Translations under genes and position numbers: made by a program | Shown: positions 15,335 to 23,449 of the stretch, piece after piece | Position numbering within the stretch: the stretch's first letter is position 1 | Layout: the number at the start of each line of letters is the position of its first letter | Assembly: GCA_020852955.1 (NCBI GenBank) | Contig: JADYZW010000013.1 | Span: forward strand, 1 to 64,000 | From: Deltaproteobacteria bacterium | GTDB lineage: Bacteria; Desulfobacterota; Binatia; UTPRO1 | Reading direction: 5' to 3' | Length of the DNA: 64,000 nt | Notes under the pieces: model-generated | Databases searched by the model: none | Told to the model about the DNA's origin: nothing | What the model saw: the letters and a program-made list of their open reading frames with translations, nothing else

Positions 15335-15940
15335 GTGCTGCGGCTCTACGACTACCTGCCCTCCGGAAACGGCTACAAAGTGCGCCTGCTCCTCGCGCAA
15401 CGCGGGATTCCGTTCGAGCGGGTCGAGCTCGACATCACGAAGGGCGAGACGCGCACGCCGGCCTTTCTCGCCAAGAACCCGAACGGCCGCATCCCGCTGC
15501 TGGAGGTCGAGCCCGGACGCTTCCTCGCCGAGTCGAACGCCATCCTCTTCTACCTCGCCGAGGGGACGCCGTTCCTGCCCGACGACCGCTGGCTCCGCGC
15601 GCAGGTCCTCCAGTGGATGTGCTTCGAGCAGTACAGCCACGAGCCGAACATCGCGACCGTCCGCTTCTGGCTGCATGCGGGCGAGCTCACGTCCGAACGG
15701 CGCGCCGCGATCGCGCGGAAGCGGCCGCTCGGCTACGCCGCGCTCGACGTCATGGAGCGCCACCTGGACGCGCGTCCGTTCTTCGTCGGTGACCGCTACT
15801 CGATCGCGGACATCGCCCTCTATGCGTATACCCACGTCGCCGGCGAGGGCGGCTTCGACCTCGGGCGCTATCCGGCGGTGGGGCGCTGGCTCGCGCGCGT
15901 GCGCGCGGAGCCGCGCCACGTTCCGATCACGCACCGCTGA
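15335..15940 (+). CDS. Glutathione S-transferase family protein
   Basis: The 201-residue protein shows the two GST domains: an N-terminal thioredoxin-like fold (LRLYDYLPSGNGYKVRLLL, then the cis-Pro segment GRIPLLEVEPGRFLAESNAI, residues 1-80) and a helical C-terminal domain with YSIADIALYAYTHVA (about 150-165, the N-capping motif). A Ser or Asn near residue 10 is likely to activate glutathione. Start is GTG. It follows the PNPOx-like gene within nine bases, so it is likely part of the same transcript. Confidence 0.88.
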   Translation: MLRLYDYLPSGNGYKVRLLLAQRGIPFERVELDITKGETRTPAFLAKNPNGRIPLLEVEPGRFLAESNAILFYLAEGTPFLPDDRWLRAQVLQWMCFEQYSHEPNIATVRFWLHAGELTSERRAAIARKRPLGYAALDVMERHLDARPFFVGDRYSIADIALYAYTHVAGEGGFDLGRYPAVGRWLARVRAEPRHVPITHR

Positions 15941-16059
15941 TGGACGGACGCGCGATCGGGCTTGACGACGGTTGACGTCGGCCGACGGCGGCACTCGCGC
16001 GCAACCGGCGGTCCCCGCGAGCGTCGGAGTCGGGAGCGTTCCTTGCACCGTGCGCGGCC

Positions 16060-17085
16060 ATGGCGGGCGAGCTGGTCGCGTGGATGCCGGATGTCGAGGA
16101 CGCGCCGGGCGTGGTGGCGATCGGCCGGCCGAGGTGGGTGCGGATGGCGGAGCGGGTGGCGCCGGTCGGCGCGCGTCTCCTCGGCGGCCGACACTTCCGG
16201 GGCGGTGTGGACCGCGTCGCCTGTCGCGCGGTGCACGGGGCGGCGGCGCGCGGGGCGCTCTGGGCGTTCGCGCCGCCGCCGCACTTCACGCGGGTGACGC
16301 GCGGCCGGGGGCGGCGGCCGGTCGACGTGTATCGCGGCCGCGCGCCGTTCGTGCACGGTCTCGTGAGCCCGGGTGACGCGGCGCTCCGCCACCATCGAGG
16401 GCCGGGCGGGGCCCGGGCGCTCGTGGTCGTGACTCGCGGCGTCGGCGCGCTCGCCGATCTCGTCGCGCGCCGCCTCGCGGACGCCCTGGTGCGGGTGGGG
16501 TTCGACGTGGTCGTCCCGGGGCCGGGTCCCCGGCCCGAGGGCGGCGAGGCGCTCTGGGCGCAGAGCGTCGGTCGCGCGCTCGTGACGATCGTCCGGCGTG
16601 TGCACGAGGGCGTCGCCGCCGAGGCGTGGGCGCGCCAGCTCGGCTACGGGCGCGTGCTCGCGACGGGGGTGGGCATCGGCGGCATCGTCACGGCGCTCCT
16701 CGCCGCGACGACCTCGCGCTTCGACGCCTGCGTGCCGATCCTCGCCGGCGCGCATCCGGGACGGTTGTGGCTTCCGCCCCGCGGGTTCGCGCGCGCGGCG
16801 GATCACGCCGCGCTCGCCCGCGACGACGTCCGGAACGCGCGGACGCTGCTGCGCCTGTTCGATCCCGTCGCGCCGTGCCGCTTGCCCGCGCCGCGCCGCC
16901 GCGACGGTTGCGTCGTGGTCGGCCTCCGCTACGATCGCCAGGTGCCTCCGAGCGACGTGCAGGCGCTCGCCGACCACTGGAAGGTGCGGGCGGTGTGGCT
17001 CGAGCGCTCCCACGTCGAGGTGCCGATGGCGGTGCGCACCCTCGCCATGGTGGTCGCGCACACCGCGCGGCCGCTCGGGCGTTGA
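16060..17085 (+). CDS. Alpha/beta-hydrolase-like protein lacking the nucleophile Ser
   Basis: The 341-residue protein looks like an alpha/beta hydrolase of the ABHD18 or polyketide-esterase-like type. There is a beta-strand/loop ARALVVVTRGVGAL, a nucleophile-elbow-like LATGVGIGGIVTALLAATTS (about residue 205) and later VVVGLRYDRQVPPSD and a final WLERSHVEVP containing a possible catalytic His. The elbow reads GVGIG where active enzymes have GxSxG, so the Ser is replaced by Gly. It may be non-catalytic. No signal peptide is seen. Confidence 0.55.
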   Translation: MAGELVAWMPDVEDAPGVVAIGRPRWVRMAERVAPVGARLLGGRHFRGGVDRVACRAVHGAAARGALWAFAPPPHFTRVTRGRGRRPVDVYRGRAPFVHGLVSPGDAALRHHRGPGGARALVVVTRGVGALADLVARRLADALVRVGFDVVVPGPGPRPEGGEALWAQSVGRALVTIVRRVHEGVAAEAWARQLGYGRVLATGVGIGGIVTALLAATTSRFDACVPILAGAHPGRLWLPPRGFARAADHAALARDDVRNARTLLRLFDPVAPCRLPAPRRRDGCVVVGLRYDRQVPPSDVQALADHWKVRAVWLERSHVEVPMAVRTLAMVVAHTARPLGR

Positions 17086-17144
17086 CCCCCGCCTCCGCTC
17101 GCTCGCCGCGTGACCTCCCGGTCGCGAGGCCTCGTGACCAACGA

Positions 17145-17181
17145 AGCCGCCGGAGGCGGCCGGATTGCGGTCGCCGGCGGC
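17145..17181 (+). terminator. Weak hairpin between the hydrolase-like gene and tRNA-Asn
   Basis: GCCGCCGG and CCGGCGGC form an 8-bp stem over a 21-nt loop, about 60 bases after the stop codon and before the tRNA. No T-run follows. Confidence 0.3.
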
Positions 17182-17219
17182 CTCCACTATAAGAGCCCGG
17201 TTTTGCGGTTCCAGAGTGG

Positions 17220-17608
17220 TCCCCGGTAGCTCAGTTGGTAGAGCGTTCGGCTGTAGAGATGCAGCCTCGTCGGGAAACCGGCGAGTGAAAAGCGGGTGAA
17301 TTCAGGGAAGCCTACGTGCGAAGCGAGGCAGGCTGCCGAGAAGCGGCCGGAAGCGACGGAGCCGACGGTCGGTTGTCGGCAGCCTGCCGGGCATACGGGA
17401 ACCCTGAGCCAAGCCCCCCAATGACCCGGTCGCGAGACCGGCAGGGTGGGGGGAAGGTGCAGAGACTAGGGAGTGACGAAAGAATACTCTCCCCACGAGC
17501 GCCCGCCACCTACGTCCGCGGATAGGGTGATGAGATAGTCCACGCCCGTCGGAAACGGCGGGATGACGTGTAACCGAATGGTCGCTGGTTCGAGTCCGGC
17601 CCGGGGAG
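17220..17608 (+). tRNA. tRNA-Asn (anticodon GUU) interrupted by a group I intron
   Basis: Exon one (17220-17254) and exon two (17571-17608) join to give a 73-nt tRNA. Acceptor strands TCCCCGG and CCGGGGA pair fully, the D-arm reads AGCTCAGTTGGTAGAGC, anticodon stem TTCGG/CCGAA encloses loop CTGTTAA, and the T-arm is GCTGG-TTCGAGT-CCGGC with discriminator G. The anticodon is GUU only after joining; the break is between bases 35 and 36. Unspliced, the molecule could not function. CCA is not encoded. Confidence 0.9.
17255..17570 (+). ncRNA. Group I self-splicing intron, 316 nt
   Basis: The conserved core is present in order. P1: exon GGCTGT pairs with guide GCAGCC at 17261-17266, giving the required U-G pair at the 5' splice site. 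P2: an 8-bp stem with GAAA loop (17266-17285). P3: GCGGG (17292-17296) with CCCGC (17502-17506). P4: TCAGGG (17302-17307) with CCCTGA (17402-17407), within P and Q elements GAATTCAGGG and CCTGAGCCAAG. P6: CCCCCC with GGGGGG. P7: GACTA (17464-17468, R element) with TAGTC (17536-17540, S element). P8 is at 17507-17529. P9 is CCCGTCG-GAAA-CGGCGGG (17545-17562). The last base, 17570, is the conserved terminal G. A hairpin between P7 and P3' may be a P7.1-type insertion. No endonuclease gene is inside. Subgroup is not certain. Confidence 0.9.
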
Positions 17609-17684
17609 CTCGAGCACGGGCCGCTGGAGCGTCGCTCCGGCGGCCCGTGCTCTTTTGGACGCCGGTGGGCGGTGAAGGAAGACG

Positions 17685-18221
17685 ATGAGCGCGCCGCAGT
17701 GGACCATCCGCGCTGCGCGCGCGACGGAGATCATGCGCCTCGGCGAGATCGAGCGCGAGGCCGGGACGCGCTTCGCCGCCGTCCCGGCGCTCGCCGACGT
17801 ACCCGGAGTGCTGGCGACGCCCGAGGCGCTCGCGGCCGCGCTCGCGCACGGCTGGCTCTGGGTTGCGGCCGCCACCGCCGACGATGCGCCGATCGGGTTC
17901 ACCTACGCGGATCCTCTCGACGACGCGCTCCATGTGGAGGAGCTCGACGTGCTGCCCGCATGGGGTCGGCGCGGAATCGGACGGGCGCTCGTCGAGACGG
18001 TGGTCGATGCGGCGCGTGCCGCCGGGCTCGCCGCCGTGACGCTCACGACGTTCCGCGACGTGCCGTGGAATGCGCCCCACTACGTGACGCTCGGCTTCCG
18101 CGTGCTCGCACCGAGCGAGCTCGGACCCGGGCTCGTCGAGCTCGTCGCAGCGGAGGAGCGCCGCGGGCTGCCGGCGCGACTGCGGGTCGCGATGCGGCGC
18201 GACGTCGGACCGGCCGTGTAG
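17685..18221 (+). CDS. GNAT family N-acetyltransferase
   Basis: The 178-residue protein has the GNAT fold: an N-terminal strand IRAARATEIMRLGEIEREAG, then ALHVEELDVLPAWGRRGIGRALV (about residues 85-107), whose RRGIGRAL is the acetyl-CoA pyrophosphate loop, and NAPHYVTLGFRVLAP near the end, which matches the usual aromatic-LGF segment. Substrate is unknown; small amines or protein N-termini are typical. The ATG sits 77 bases after the tRNA-Asn gene and may be transcribed with it. Confidence 0.88.
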   Translation: MSAPQWTIRAARATEIMRLGEIEREAGTRFAAVPALADVPGVLATPEALAAALAHGWLWVAAATADDAPIGFTYADPLDDALHVEELDVLPAWGRRGIGRALVETVVDAARAAGLAAVTLTTFRDVPWNAPHYVTLGFRVLAPSELGPGLVELVAAEERRGLPARLRVAMRRDVGPAV

Positions 18222-18294
18222 CCCCGTCAGTCCCGCCGCACCCGATCGGGAGGCGCCGCTCGGCCGCCGCGCGGCACCCGACCCGGCGCACCGG

Positions 18295-19752
18295 TCACGT
18301 CGGGGCGCGCAGCAGCTCCTCGAAGAAGGCGCGGTCGGCGAGGAGCGACGTGTCGCCGAGGAACATCTTGCCGTAGCGCTCGAAGTAGAGGAGCTGCTTG
18401 GCGAGCAGGAACGTGCCGCGGTCGAACTCCGTGCCGCGTCCGCCGTGCCGCGCGACGCCGACGTGCATCGCGCGCTGGCGCCTGAGGCGCGCCAGGATCC
18501 GCCGCCAGGTCGGACGCTCGCGCGGCCGCCCCTCGGCCTCGGCGACGTTCCCCTGCAACGCGGCGAGGAACTTGCCGAGGCTCACCTCGCCGAAGGGGCG
18601 CGTCAGCATGGGCTCGACGACGCTCCGCGAGAAGGCGGCGAGGCTGTCGCGGTCGAGCCCGAGGCCGTCGATCAGCGCCGGCCCGTAGCTCGCCAGGACC
18701 TCGTCGGCGACGTCGCCCCACGCGCTCGCGTCGCCGAGCGCGCCCTCGACCGTGCGCCGCAGGAAGCGCAGCGTCCGCGCGTCGAGGCGACCGACGATGC
18801 CCCAGTCGAGGACGCCGACGCGCCCGTCGCGCAGCACGAGGATGTTTCCGGCGTGCGTGTCGGCATGGAACGTTCCGTCGCGGAGCGCCGTGATGAACCA
18901 CGCCCGCACGAGCTGGTCGAGGAGCGGGCGGGCGTCGAGGCCGAGCGTCGCCATGCCGGCGACGTCGTCGATCGGCACGCCGTCGAGGAAGTCCATGACG
19001 AGGACGCGCTGGCCCGAGAGTTCCGGGTACGGCGCGGGCACCACGATCCGGTCGAGCCGGAGCGCGCGGGCGAGGTCGCGATGGTGCTCCATGGCGCGCG
19101 CCTCGTTGCGGAGGTCGAGCTCCTCGGTGAGCTGCTCGCGGAAGCCGTCGAGCATCCGGACGAGCTGGCCGGCCTCGGGGATGCCGACGCGGAACGCCAG
19201 GACGTCGAGGAGCGGCCCCATCAAGCGGAGGTCGGTCGCGACCGTCGTCTCGATCTCCGGCCGCAGCACCTTGACCGCGACCTCGCGCCCGTCGTGGAGC
19301 GCCGCCCGGTGCACTACCGCCATCGACGCGCGCCCGATCGGCGCCGGGTCGAAGCGCGCGAAGACCTCGGCGAGCGACCGGCCGAGGGTCGTCGCGACCG
19401 CCCGCCGCACCTCGTCGAGGGGCACGAGCGGCCCCGTGTCGAGGCAGGAGCGGAACTCGTCGGCGACGGCGTCGCCGAAGACGCCGGGCGACGAGGCGAT
19501 CAGCTGCCCGAACTTCACGAAGGTCGCGCCGAGCGACTCGAAGAGCCGCCGGAGGGGACCCGCGAAGCCTTGCGGCTCGAGCGGGCGACGGAGCGCGCGG
19601 CGGGCGAGCGGCGGGCCGAGCGTGCGGGTCGCGGTCGTCACGATCCGGCGGGCCCGGCGGCGGAGGTCGCGCCCGTCGGGTGTCGGCAGCGGCAACGGAA
19701 CGGGGTGGAGCACGGAGGCGCTCACATTGGGGGGTGGACGGCGGGGAGTCAA
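18295..19752 (-). CDS. ABC1/UbiB family atypical kinase
   Basis: The 485-residue protein belongs to the ABC1K/UbiB/ADCK family, kinase-fold proteins linked to quinone biosynthesis and lipid homeostasis. Family motifs are present: FVKFGQLIASSPGVF (KxGQ, about residue 78), an IGRASMAVVHRA glycine/alanine-loop variant, invariant Lys in VAVKVLRP, EELDLRNEA, the catalytic-loop variant HADTHAGNI and the metal Asp in VLDWGIVG. The start is uncertain: TTG at 19752 overlaps the upstream transporter stop, whereas GTG at 19725 is also possible. It is coupled to the MFS gene. Confidence 0.87.
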   Translation of the reverse strand: MTPRRPPPNVSASVLHPVPLPLPTPDGRDLRRRARRIVTTATRTLGPPLARRALRRPLEPQGFAGPLRRLFESLGATFVKFGQLIASSPGVFGDAVADEFRSCLDTGPLVPLDEVRRAVATTLGRSLAEVFARFDPAPIGRASMAVVHRAALHDGREVAVKVLRPEIETTVATDLRLMGPLLDVLAFRVGIPEAGQLVRMLDGFREQLTEELDLRNEARAMEHHRDLARALRLDRIVVPAPYPELSGQRVLVMDFLDGVPIDDVAGMATLGLDARPLLDQLVRAWFITALRDGTFHADTHAGNILVLRDGRVGVLDWGIVGRLDARTLRFLRRTVEGALGDASAWGDVADEVLASYGPALIDGLGLDRDSLAAFSRSVVEPMLTRPFGEVSLGKFLAALQGNVAEAEGRPRERPTWRRILARLRRQRAMHVGVARHGGRGTEFDRGTFLLAKQLLYFERYGKMFLGDTSLLADRAFFEELLRAPT

Positions 19753-20807
19753 CTCGCCGGGCGGTCGACGGCGAAGAAGGCGAGTCCGCCGAGAGCGACG
19801 AGCCCGGCGGCGCAGAGGAACATCGCGCCGTAGCCGACGTCACGGATGATCGCGCCGAGGAGCGGGCCGCCGACCAGCGCGCCGGCGTCGAAGAGCGCGG
19901 TGAAGATCGACGTCGCGGCGCCGCGCTCCGTGGCGCGCGCGCGTTCGACCACGAGCCCCGAGAGGATCGGGAAGGTGAAGCCGTGGCCGAGCCCGGCGCA
20001 CGCGCCGGCGACGGCGATCGCGCTCGGGGTCGCGGCACCCGCGAGCAGCACGTAGCCGACCGCCAGCATGGCGAGGGCGGGTGCGAGCGCGCGTTTCGGA
20101 CCGACGCGCTCCGGCACCCAGGCGAAACCGAGCCGGAGGATGATCGCGGCGATCGAGTAGGCGGTGAAGAACAGCCCGACCGAGCCGATCCCGGTCGCGA
20201 GGACGAAGGTCTTCACGAAGGTGAACTGCGCGGTGAGCGCGGTCGCGAACACGAGACCGACGAACCAGAGCGGAAGCAGGTCGCGCTGGCCGAGCGCGGC
20301 GAGGAAACCGCGGCCGGGGAGCTCGCCCGCGGGGTGGCGCACGTCGCGGAGCGGCCACGACAGGAGCAGCGACGCGAGCGCGAAGGCCGTCGAGACGTGG
20401 AAGAGGTCGGCGTACGTGCCGTGCTGCAGGATGACGTCGCCGAGGACGCCGCTCAGCGACATGGGGAGCAGCCCCGAGATGCCGTAGAGGCCGATACCCT
20501 CGGTGCGCCGCTTCGGCGGCAGGAGGTCGGCGGCGTGGGTCATGAGGGCGGTGAAGAGCGTCGCCTCCGCGACCCCGTGGGCGGCGCGAACGACGTAGAG
20601 CCACGGGCCGAGGCCGCGCACGGTCGGGTAGAGCGCGCACACCAGCACGTTCAAGACGCCGCCCGCGAGGATGACGCCGCGCCGGCCGCGCGCGTCCATG
20701 AGGGTGCCGAGAGGCGGCCGCCAGAGGATCGCGGTCGCGGCGGTGACGCTCACGATCACGCCGATGCGCACCTCGTCGGCGCCGAGCTCGTGCAGGAAGC
20801 CCGACAA
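19749..20807 (-). CDS. MFS transporter, N-terminus unclear
   Basis: The uninterrupted frame encodes 352 residues with about ten or eleven membrane helices and MFS landmarks: the loop LGTLMDARGRRGVILAGG (motif A) after helix 2, and a second-half loop EMV-like WVPERVGPKRALAP. It is short by roughly one helix. The same frame continues upstream of the TTG at 20807 as VVSRQFLLCFGANFLQNLAF, an evident first helix, but no ATG, GTG or TTG precedes it. A frameshift near 20925 would link it to the ATG at 20950. The cargo is unknown. It overlaps the UbiB-like gene by four bases. Confidence 0.8.
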   Translation of the reverse strand: MSGFLHELGADEVRIGVIVSVTAATAILWRPPLGTLMDARGRRGVILAGGVLNVLVCALYPTVRGLGPWLYVVRAAHGVAEATLFTALMTHAADLLPPKRRTEGIGLYGISGLLPMSLSGVLGDVILQHGTYADLFHVSTAFALASLLLSWPLRDVRHPAGELPGRGFLAALGQRDLLPLWFVGLVFATALTAQFTFVKTFVLATGIGSVGLFFTAYSIAAIILRLGFAWVPERVGPKRALAPALAMLAVGYVLLAGAATPSAIAVAGACAGLGHGFTFPILSGLVVERARATERGAATSIFTALFDAGALVGGPLLGAIIRDVGYGAMFLCAAGLVALGGLAFFAVDRPAS

Positions 20808-20920
20808 GTGGAGGTAGAGCGTGAAGGCGAGGTTCTGGAGGAAGTTCGCGCCGAAGCAGAGGAGGAACTGGCGCGAGACGACCCGCGGGCGCGCGTGCCG
20901 CCCCGGGGGCCGCGGCGGTG

Positions 20921-21085
20921 CTACGGGCGCACCGCGTCGGACGCGTCCATCGGGCCGTCCACGTCGTGGGTGCGAAGGCGCGCCGATTGCCGCGGGAAGC
21001 TCCGGGATCTTCCGGCCCCGAAGGCGGGACGGCGGCGCTCGGCGAGCACCAGCTTCTCGGGGTCGATCGAACGCGACGCGGCCAT
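20921..21085 (-). CDS. Small ORF upstream of the MFS gene, possibly its displaced N-terminus
   Basis: A 54-residue frame (begins MAASRSIDPEKLVLAERR, ends MDASDAVRP) has GGAG five bases before its ATG. It stops just where the MFS coding frame begins. It is either a small separate protein or the true start of the transporter separated by a one-base error. It contains no known motif. The rest of 20808-21191 shows nothing else. Confidence 0.35.
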   Translation of the reverse strand: MAASRSIDPEKLVLAERRRPAFGAGRSRSFPRQSARLRTHDVDGPMDASDAVRP

Positions 21086-21191
21086 CGCTGCTCCTGCGAC
21101 GAGGGAATCGCTGCGCGCGGTAGTCTAAGAGCCGTGCGGCGCCGGATCAAGACGGTTGTGCTATGGGCGGTACGTGTCGACGCGCGATCCG

Positions 21192-22295
21192 ATGCGTACG
21201 GAGCCGCTCGCGCTCGAGCGCCGTTTCCCCGTGCTCGCCGGCCGGCTGCCGCGGATGGCGCTCGCGGCGCTGCCGACGCCGGCGCACCGCCTCGCCGACC
21301 TCGGCCGAGACGCCGGCGTCGCCGAGCTCTGGGTGAAGCGCGACGATCTCACCGGCGAGCCCTACGGCGGCAACAAGGTGCGGAAGCTCGAGTGGCTGCT
21401 CGCCGCGGCGCGCGCGCGCGGGCACCGCAGTGTCCTCACGACCGGCGCGCTCGGCAGCAACCACGCGCTCGCGACGACGATCTACGCGCGGGCCTGCGGC
21501 TTCCGCGTCCACCTCGTGCTGATCCCGCAGCCGGTGACGGAGCACGTGCGCCGGACGCTCCTTCTCGACCACGCGTACGGGGCGGCCATCCACGCCGTAC
21601 CGTCGATCGGGGCCGCGCGCCGGCGTGTCCTCGGCCTCCTCGCACGCGGCGCGCTCGCGGGCGACCGGCCCTACCTTGTGCCGACCGGCGGGTCGTCCGG
21701 CCTCGGCACGCTCGGTTACGTGAACGCGGGCATGGAGCTCGCCGAGCAGGTGGCCGCGGGCGTGCTGCCGGAGCCGGCGGCGGTAGTGGTCCCGCTCGGG
21801 AGCGGCGGCACCGTGGCCGGGCTGGTCGCGGGGCTGCGGCTCGGCGGGCTCGCGACCCGCGTCGTCGCGGTGCGCGTGACCGACCTGCTGCCGCTGTCGC
21901 CGCGGTTCCTCGCCCGCCTCGCCACCCGCTCGCTCGCGGCCCTGGCGCGCCTCGGCGCGGCGCCGCTCCCGACCGTCGCTCCCGAGGATTTCGACGTCCG
22001 CTCCGAATGGCTGGGTCCGGGGTATGGCGTCGTGACGCCCGAGGGGCTCGAGGCGGCGCGCAGGGCGGCGGCGACGGAAGGTCTCCGGCTCGAGACGACC
22101 TACGGCGCCAAGGCGCTCGCCGGCGCGCTCGCGCTCGGTCGCGCGCCCGCGGCGCGCGGCGCGCCGCTCCTCTTCTGGCACACGTACAGCGCCGCCGATC
22201 CGGGGGCGAGGCTCGTCGACGTGCCGGATTGGCGGGAGCTGCCGCGCGAGGTGCAGCGGGTGTTCACGGAGCCGCTCGCCCCGCCCCCGGCTTGA
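21192..22295 (+). CDS. PLP-dependent D-cysteine desulfhydrase/ACC deaminase family enzyme
   Basis: The 367-residue cytoplasmic enzyme has the tryptophan-synthase-beta fold. VKRDDLTGEPYGGNKVRKLE (about residues 50-70) holds the PLP-binding Lys, and TTGALGSNHALAT is the substrate/cofactor loop. PTGGSSGLGTLGYVNA is the phosphate-binding glycine loop. These residues are shared by 1-aminocyclopropane-1-carboxylate deaminase and D-cysteine desulfhydrase, which sequence alone cannot separate. ATG 21192 is chosen; GTG 21174 is also possible. The gene faces the same way as the radical SAM gene that follows after 73 bases. Confidence 0.88.
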   Translation: MRTEPLALERRFPVLAGRLPRMALAALPTPAHRLADLGRDAGVAELWVKRDDLTGEPYGGNKVRKLEWLLAAARARGHRSVLTTGALGSNHALATTIYARACGFRVHLVLIPQPVTEHVRRTLLLDHAYGAAIHAVPSIGAARRRVLGLLARGALAGDRPYLVPTGGSSGLGTLGYVNAGMELAEQVAAGVLPEPAAVVVPLGSGGTVAGLVAGLRLGGLATRVVAVRVTDLLPLSPRFLARLATRSLAALARLGAAPLPTVAPEDFDVRSEWLGPGYGVVTPEGLEAARRAAATEGLRLETTYGAKALAGALALGRAPAARGAPLLFWHTYSAADPGARLVDVPDWRELPREVQRVFTEPLAPPPA

Positions 22296-22368
22296 CCTCT
22301 CGGTCGAGGCCGGCGTAGACCCGCTCGACGCCGCGATGTGGGGTTCCGTCGCGACGCGGAGGGGGTGA

Positions 22369-23379
22369 TTGCGGAAGGCGGCGTTCGTGCTCACCGGCAT
22401 CAAGCGGCTCTTCGACAGCCGACCCGTGCATGCGCAGGTCGTCGTCACCCGCGAGTGCAACCTCGCGTGCGGCTATTGCCACGAGTACACGAGCGGCGCG
22501 CCGATCGTCCCCTACGAGGTGCTCGCGCGTCGCATCGACAGGCTCGGCGCGCTCGGCGCCTTCACGATCGACCTGCTCGGGGGCGAGCCGCTCCTCCATC
22601 CCGAGATCGTCGCCCTGGTCGCCCGCATCAAGGCGATCCGCCGCGGGATGAATTTCGCCACCATCATCACCAACGCCTTCAAGCTCACCCCGGAGCTGGT
22701 CGACGGCTTCAACGCGGCGGGGCTCGACTGCATGCAGGTGAGCGTCGACGGCATCGATCCCGAGCCCGGGCTGCCGAAGTCGCTGCGTTCGGTGCTCCCG
22801 AAGCTCCAGATCCTCGCCGAGCGCGCCGCGTTCCAGGTGAAGATACAGACGGTGCTCAGCGAGGAGAGCTGGCGACGCTACGCCCAATTCCGCGAGCTCC
22901 TGGCCCCGTTCGATTTCGAGTTCGGCTTCTCGCTGCTGCACGACGGGGAAGGGCGCGTCGCCATTCGCGGCGAGCACTTCGCGGAGCTGCTGCGCCGGCA
23001 CGAGCTTTTCCCGGGGATGGCGTTCTTCCGCCGCCACGCCGCCGAGATGCTGGTCGGCGATTTCCACCGCCCCTGGAAGTGCCTCGGCGGCTTCAAGTAC
23101 CTCTACGTGAATCCCGACGGTCGGGTGCAGTATTGCAGCCAGGTCGCCGGCGGCGCGCCGGCGCTTGAGACGCTCGGGCTCGACGCGCTCCGCGCCGCGG
23201 ACGCGCACAAGCCGTGCGAGGCCGGCTGCGCGATCGGCTGCGTGCGCACGGTGTCGCACGCGATGGCGAACCCGCTCGGGTCGCTCGCGACGTCCGTCGA
23301 GATCCTCGCGGACTTCATGCGGCCGCGCGCGCCGGCGCCGACGCCGGTATCGACGCCGATCCGGCGCACCGGTCGCTGA
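22369..23379 (+). CDS. Radical SAM protein
   Basis: The 336-residue protein binds a [4Fe-4S] cluster through TRECNLACGYCHE (CxxxCxxC, about residues 24-31), followed by the SAM segment LLGGEPLLHPE (about 75) and a second half with WKCLGGFKYLYVNPDG and CSQVAGG. The later cysteines (CEAGCAIGC) suggest an auxiliary cluster, as in SPASM or HpnH-type proteins. The gene starts at TTG with GGAGG a few bases upstream. Substrate is unknown. The N-terminal region after the signature has no membrane segment. Possible partners nearby are the PLP enzyme and the AddB-like gene, but no functional link is evident. Confidence 0.85.
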   Translation: MRKAAFVLTGIKRLFDSRPVHAQVVVTRECNLACGYCHEYTSGAPIVPYEVLARRIDRLGALGAFTIDLLGGEPLLHPEIVALVARIKAIRRGMNFATIITNAFKLTPELVDGFNAAGLDCMQVSVDGIDPEPGLPKSLRSVLPKLQILAERAAFQVKIQTVLSEESWRRYAQFRELLAPFDFEFGFSLLHDGEGRVAIRGEHFAELLRRHELFPGMAFFRRHAAEMLVGDFHRPWKCLGGFKYLYVNPDGRVQYCSQVAGGAPALETLGLDALRAADAHKPCEAGCAIGCVRTVSHAMANPLGSLATSVEILADFMRPRAPAPTPVSTPIRRTGR

Positions 23380-23449
23380 CGGCGTCGTTTCCGGCGCAGC
23401 GGCTGTCGAGTCGCTTGCAGTCGTCGCCGGTGCGCGACATGAGCGACGG

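Noticed and set aside
17316..17525. A 69-codon frame inside the tRNA-Asn intron as a homing endonuclease
   Set aside because: It has no LAGLIDADG, GIY-YIG or HNH motif and overlaps the P4-P7 catalytic core pairings, so it is not a gene.
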